A stretch of DNA of 23,631 nt, taken from assembly GCF_000003605.2 (NCBI RefSeq), contig NW_003132353.1, forward strand, positions 165,319 to 188,949. The letters are read 5' to 3'. A program made the position numbers and the translations under genes. Origin of the DNA: Saccoglossus kowalevskii. Taxonomy: Eukaryota; Hemichordata; Enteropneusta; Harrimaniidae. The notes beneath the pieces were generated by a model. That model was not told the DNA's origin, did not search any database, and was given only the letters and a program-made list of their open reading frames with translations. Below are positions 21,551 to 23,631 of the stretch, piece by piece. Each line of letters opens with the position of its first letter. The stretch's first letter is position 1.

Positions 21551-23255
21551 ATGACAAGTTATTTTGACTGATGCAAACAAACTAACCAGCTTTATGACAG
21601 ACAACGTGACGTTGTGCGTGACGTCGTCAAGTATTTAGTTGCTATATAAATATATACATTACAAAATCACACCTCTAAAAAGTCATGTTATTGGATAATT
21701 TGACACGAGGGCAACTTATCAACGTTTTCGTGCGGGAACAATTAAAAATAATAAAAATATAATTGTCATCACATCTTTCAGGTTGAATTACCTCCCACCA
21801 CCCGTCACAGTATATTTCTCACGGCGTATTTAGAAATAACCGAAGTATTCGTATGTTTTATTGCATTTATTATTAGATCCAAAATTAAAGTAATATTGTT
21901 AAATAAGAATGGAAGTAATACATTAATGCACTTACAAAGTTCCGCCTTTTATTAACTTATTAATAGCGATTTGATTATATTAATATAATTTGTTCACATT
22001 ACTATTAATATTACTTTTGTCACTATTCAAATTACGGTTGATATAATGAGAGACATGACATATCATTCCCTAATTCATTGTAGGAATTCTGGTATCGATT
22101 ATCGTTAACTAACACTGAAAAAATACACCCGGAGTATGAGTATTGTTCATTTTTTAGTGGTAATTGCAATTCGCCTAGCCACATTACGCTAAATAACACT
22201 TAAATTGTTAACGTACTTTATGGTGCCAGAGTTATTAATACAGTTAGCAGCGAGTTGGTTACCGAGACTGTGGTGAAATATCATTTTCTTTAGCATGTGC
22301 AAACAATGCTCAGAGATAACAAGATGCCGCACTTGGGTGATATTTTTGGCATACCCGGACTCTTTGTTTAAAACGGTAAATTAGGCTGCAATCAGCTGCA
22401 AACGCAGTTTAGTAAAATTCAAATTCTTTTTCCAAACTTAGCGCCTGAGATATAAATTTTGTGACTTCCAAGTATCGTTTTGTGATTATTTGAGAGCGTA
22501 GAAACGAAGATTATAACGTTCCAACTGTGCTGTTTGTCAACCTCTCGTGCTATTACTGATAGAATTTGTTGTGCGAAAGCTTGCTAATGTGACCAGAAAT
22601 ATATTGACCACTATATAAATGTGTAATTTTGTTTAATCACATGTAATAAAGTGACGGTAAGGCAAGGCCTTTTGTTAACAATTGAGACCAGAAGCGCTAA
22701 TATAAATAAGATAAAGCGATGTTTAATAATATGGCGTCCATGAACAATATTTTTTTAGGGTTTATATACGTTGATATGCTGTATTTTGAAGCCGCGTGTG
22801 GCAATATACCATGAAACCCCTCATTATTCATTTAGGGATATTCAGTTAATATTCTATTGTTAAATGTTTGCTCTTTTCTTGTATTCTTGTGAATTGTTTC
22901 TGCCTTTTTCATACAAAGAAGCATGACTGTTTGACCTGGGCAACATTTTATTGAAATGTTTTGTTCACATGTGTAGATTTGTAAAAAAAAACTCCCGGAT
23001 CAAACCCTTTGCAGGGAAATGCTACTCTTGTTTGTATTTGCCAAATTGTTGAGACTGTAGCTCCTCATGAATGTTAACGTTAGTGCTGCGGACAAACATA
23101 CATACAATATTGTCGATTTTATGACGTACCTAAATGATACTAAAATAATCCAGGTTAGCTTGTTACTCACTGATTCAAGTATATGTATATATGTATTCTG
23201 TGGTCGCATGGTTAATCACCTCCTACAAGCCTACGTATGTTTATGTGACTGTGAG
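21551..23255. other. No supported gene
   Basis: AT-rich DNA. A few short open stretches follow acceptor-like sites (22294-22371 and 22995 onward), but none has a partner donor and a protein pattern I trust. Confidence 0.4.
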
Positions 23256-23341
23256 CAAGTTATAAATGAATTTCCACAAATTTTCCAAGAGCAACTGTCT
23301 TTGTTACAAAGACAACTTTATTACATTCAGGCACAGATAAG
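23256..23341 (+). CDS. Weak candidate exon (glutamine-rich helix)
   Basis: After GTGACTGTGAG the frame encodes QVINEFPQIFQEQLSLLQRQ and LYYIQAQI, ending with a two-base partial codon at a donor-like GTATCC at 23342. The spacing of leucines and glutamines suggests an amphipathic or coiled-coil helix. The acceptor lacks a good pyrimidine tract. The frame continues both ways as part of a 106-codon open frame from 23067, so the exon edges are guesses. Confidence 0.22.
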
Positions 23342-23631
23342 GTATCCATTGAAACCCAAGTTTCAGAGTTTATTTGTTTATTCATAACTTCTTGATTCTC
23401 GATTCTTTATAAAGTGTCAGAATTAATTACTTATTAATCGGATATATTTTGCTAGAGATATCGATCTAGTTGCCAGAGAAACAGCATGTCTGGGAATGAT
23501 TAACTATCTATACAAGGCGATGACGAACACTTTATCTATTTTACGTGTAAAGATGCTTTATAATATTGTTCTGGGATGTCTACATACTTTAGGATACATA
23601 AAATCTAATTTTAAGCTTGGTGTATATTTTC

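Noticed and set aside
22294-22371. TTTCTTTAG acceptor followed by 25 open codons and a stop
   Set aside because: Too short and with no recognised pattern. It could be a last exon, but nothing links it to a gene.
22995-23080. CCCTTTGCAG acceptor followed by a frame starting KCYSC, reminiscent of a Ly6-type domain start
   Set aside because: The frame stops after about 12 codons, so the resemblance is too short to support a domain.

Overview
The window is nuclear DNA of an invertebrate animal. It is AT-rich, its coding sequence is split into short exons with GT/AG borders, and it carries decayed SINE and MITE copies, microsatellites and long stretches without genes. Two things hint at a marine invertebrate (hemichordate, cephalochordate or lophotrochozoan), but the species cannot be named: a modular extracellular protein with repeated 'VDRAGN...ARRF' and 'DGDKI.IWVKAYDVMGN...VDSTPP' modules, and the body of a tRNA-derived SINE. 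No bacterial, phage or CRISPR features were seen.

Region 1 (1 to about 5150, + strand) holds part of a large modular extracellular-protein gene. I see a probable partial exon at the left edge, then exons at 870-1042, 2253-2489, 3000-3208 and from 3678. The intron phases of these last four agree across three consecutive introns (0, 0, 2). The fourth exon of this run reaches a stop and decays into frame-shifted pieces. An acidic candidate last exon at 4932-5071 may belong to the same gene, and the same frame stays open past its stop codon. Introns and flanks contain a small GC-rich MITE (273-419) and a 42-bp minisatellite built of two 21-bp halves.

Region 2 (about 5150 to 10670) has no gene I can support. 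It holds a 64-bp GT repeat and an 817-bp palindromic MITE (9352-10168) flanked by TTAA.

Region 3 (10736-11860, + strand) is the clearest gene: an uninterrupted reading frame for a Golgi type II carbohydrate 6-O-sulfotransferase-like enzyme with both PAPS-binding motifs intact.

Region 4 (about 11860 to 15250) is gene-free, with faint old repeats.

Region 5 (15251-20590) is the most striking structure: four tandem macro-units of about 1.20, 1.22, 1.47 and 1.46 kb, each largely made of degenerate 34-37 bp monomers. The units fall into two subtypes in the order A-A-B-B.

Region 6 (20600 to the end) starts at the exact right edge of that array with a good signal-peptide exon followed by a phase-1 splice donor. 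After it come an unidentified 62-codon open frame (20918-21106), a SINE remnant and one weak candidate exon (23256-23341). The signal-peptide exon implies a secreted-protein gene that runs rightward, but its remaining exons cannot be joined with confidence from this window.
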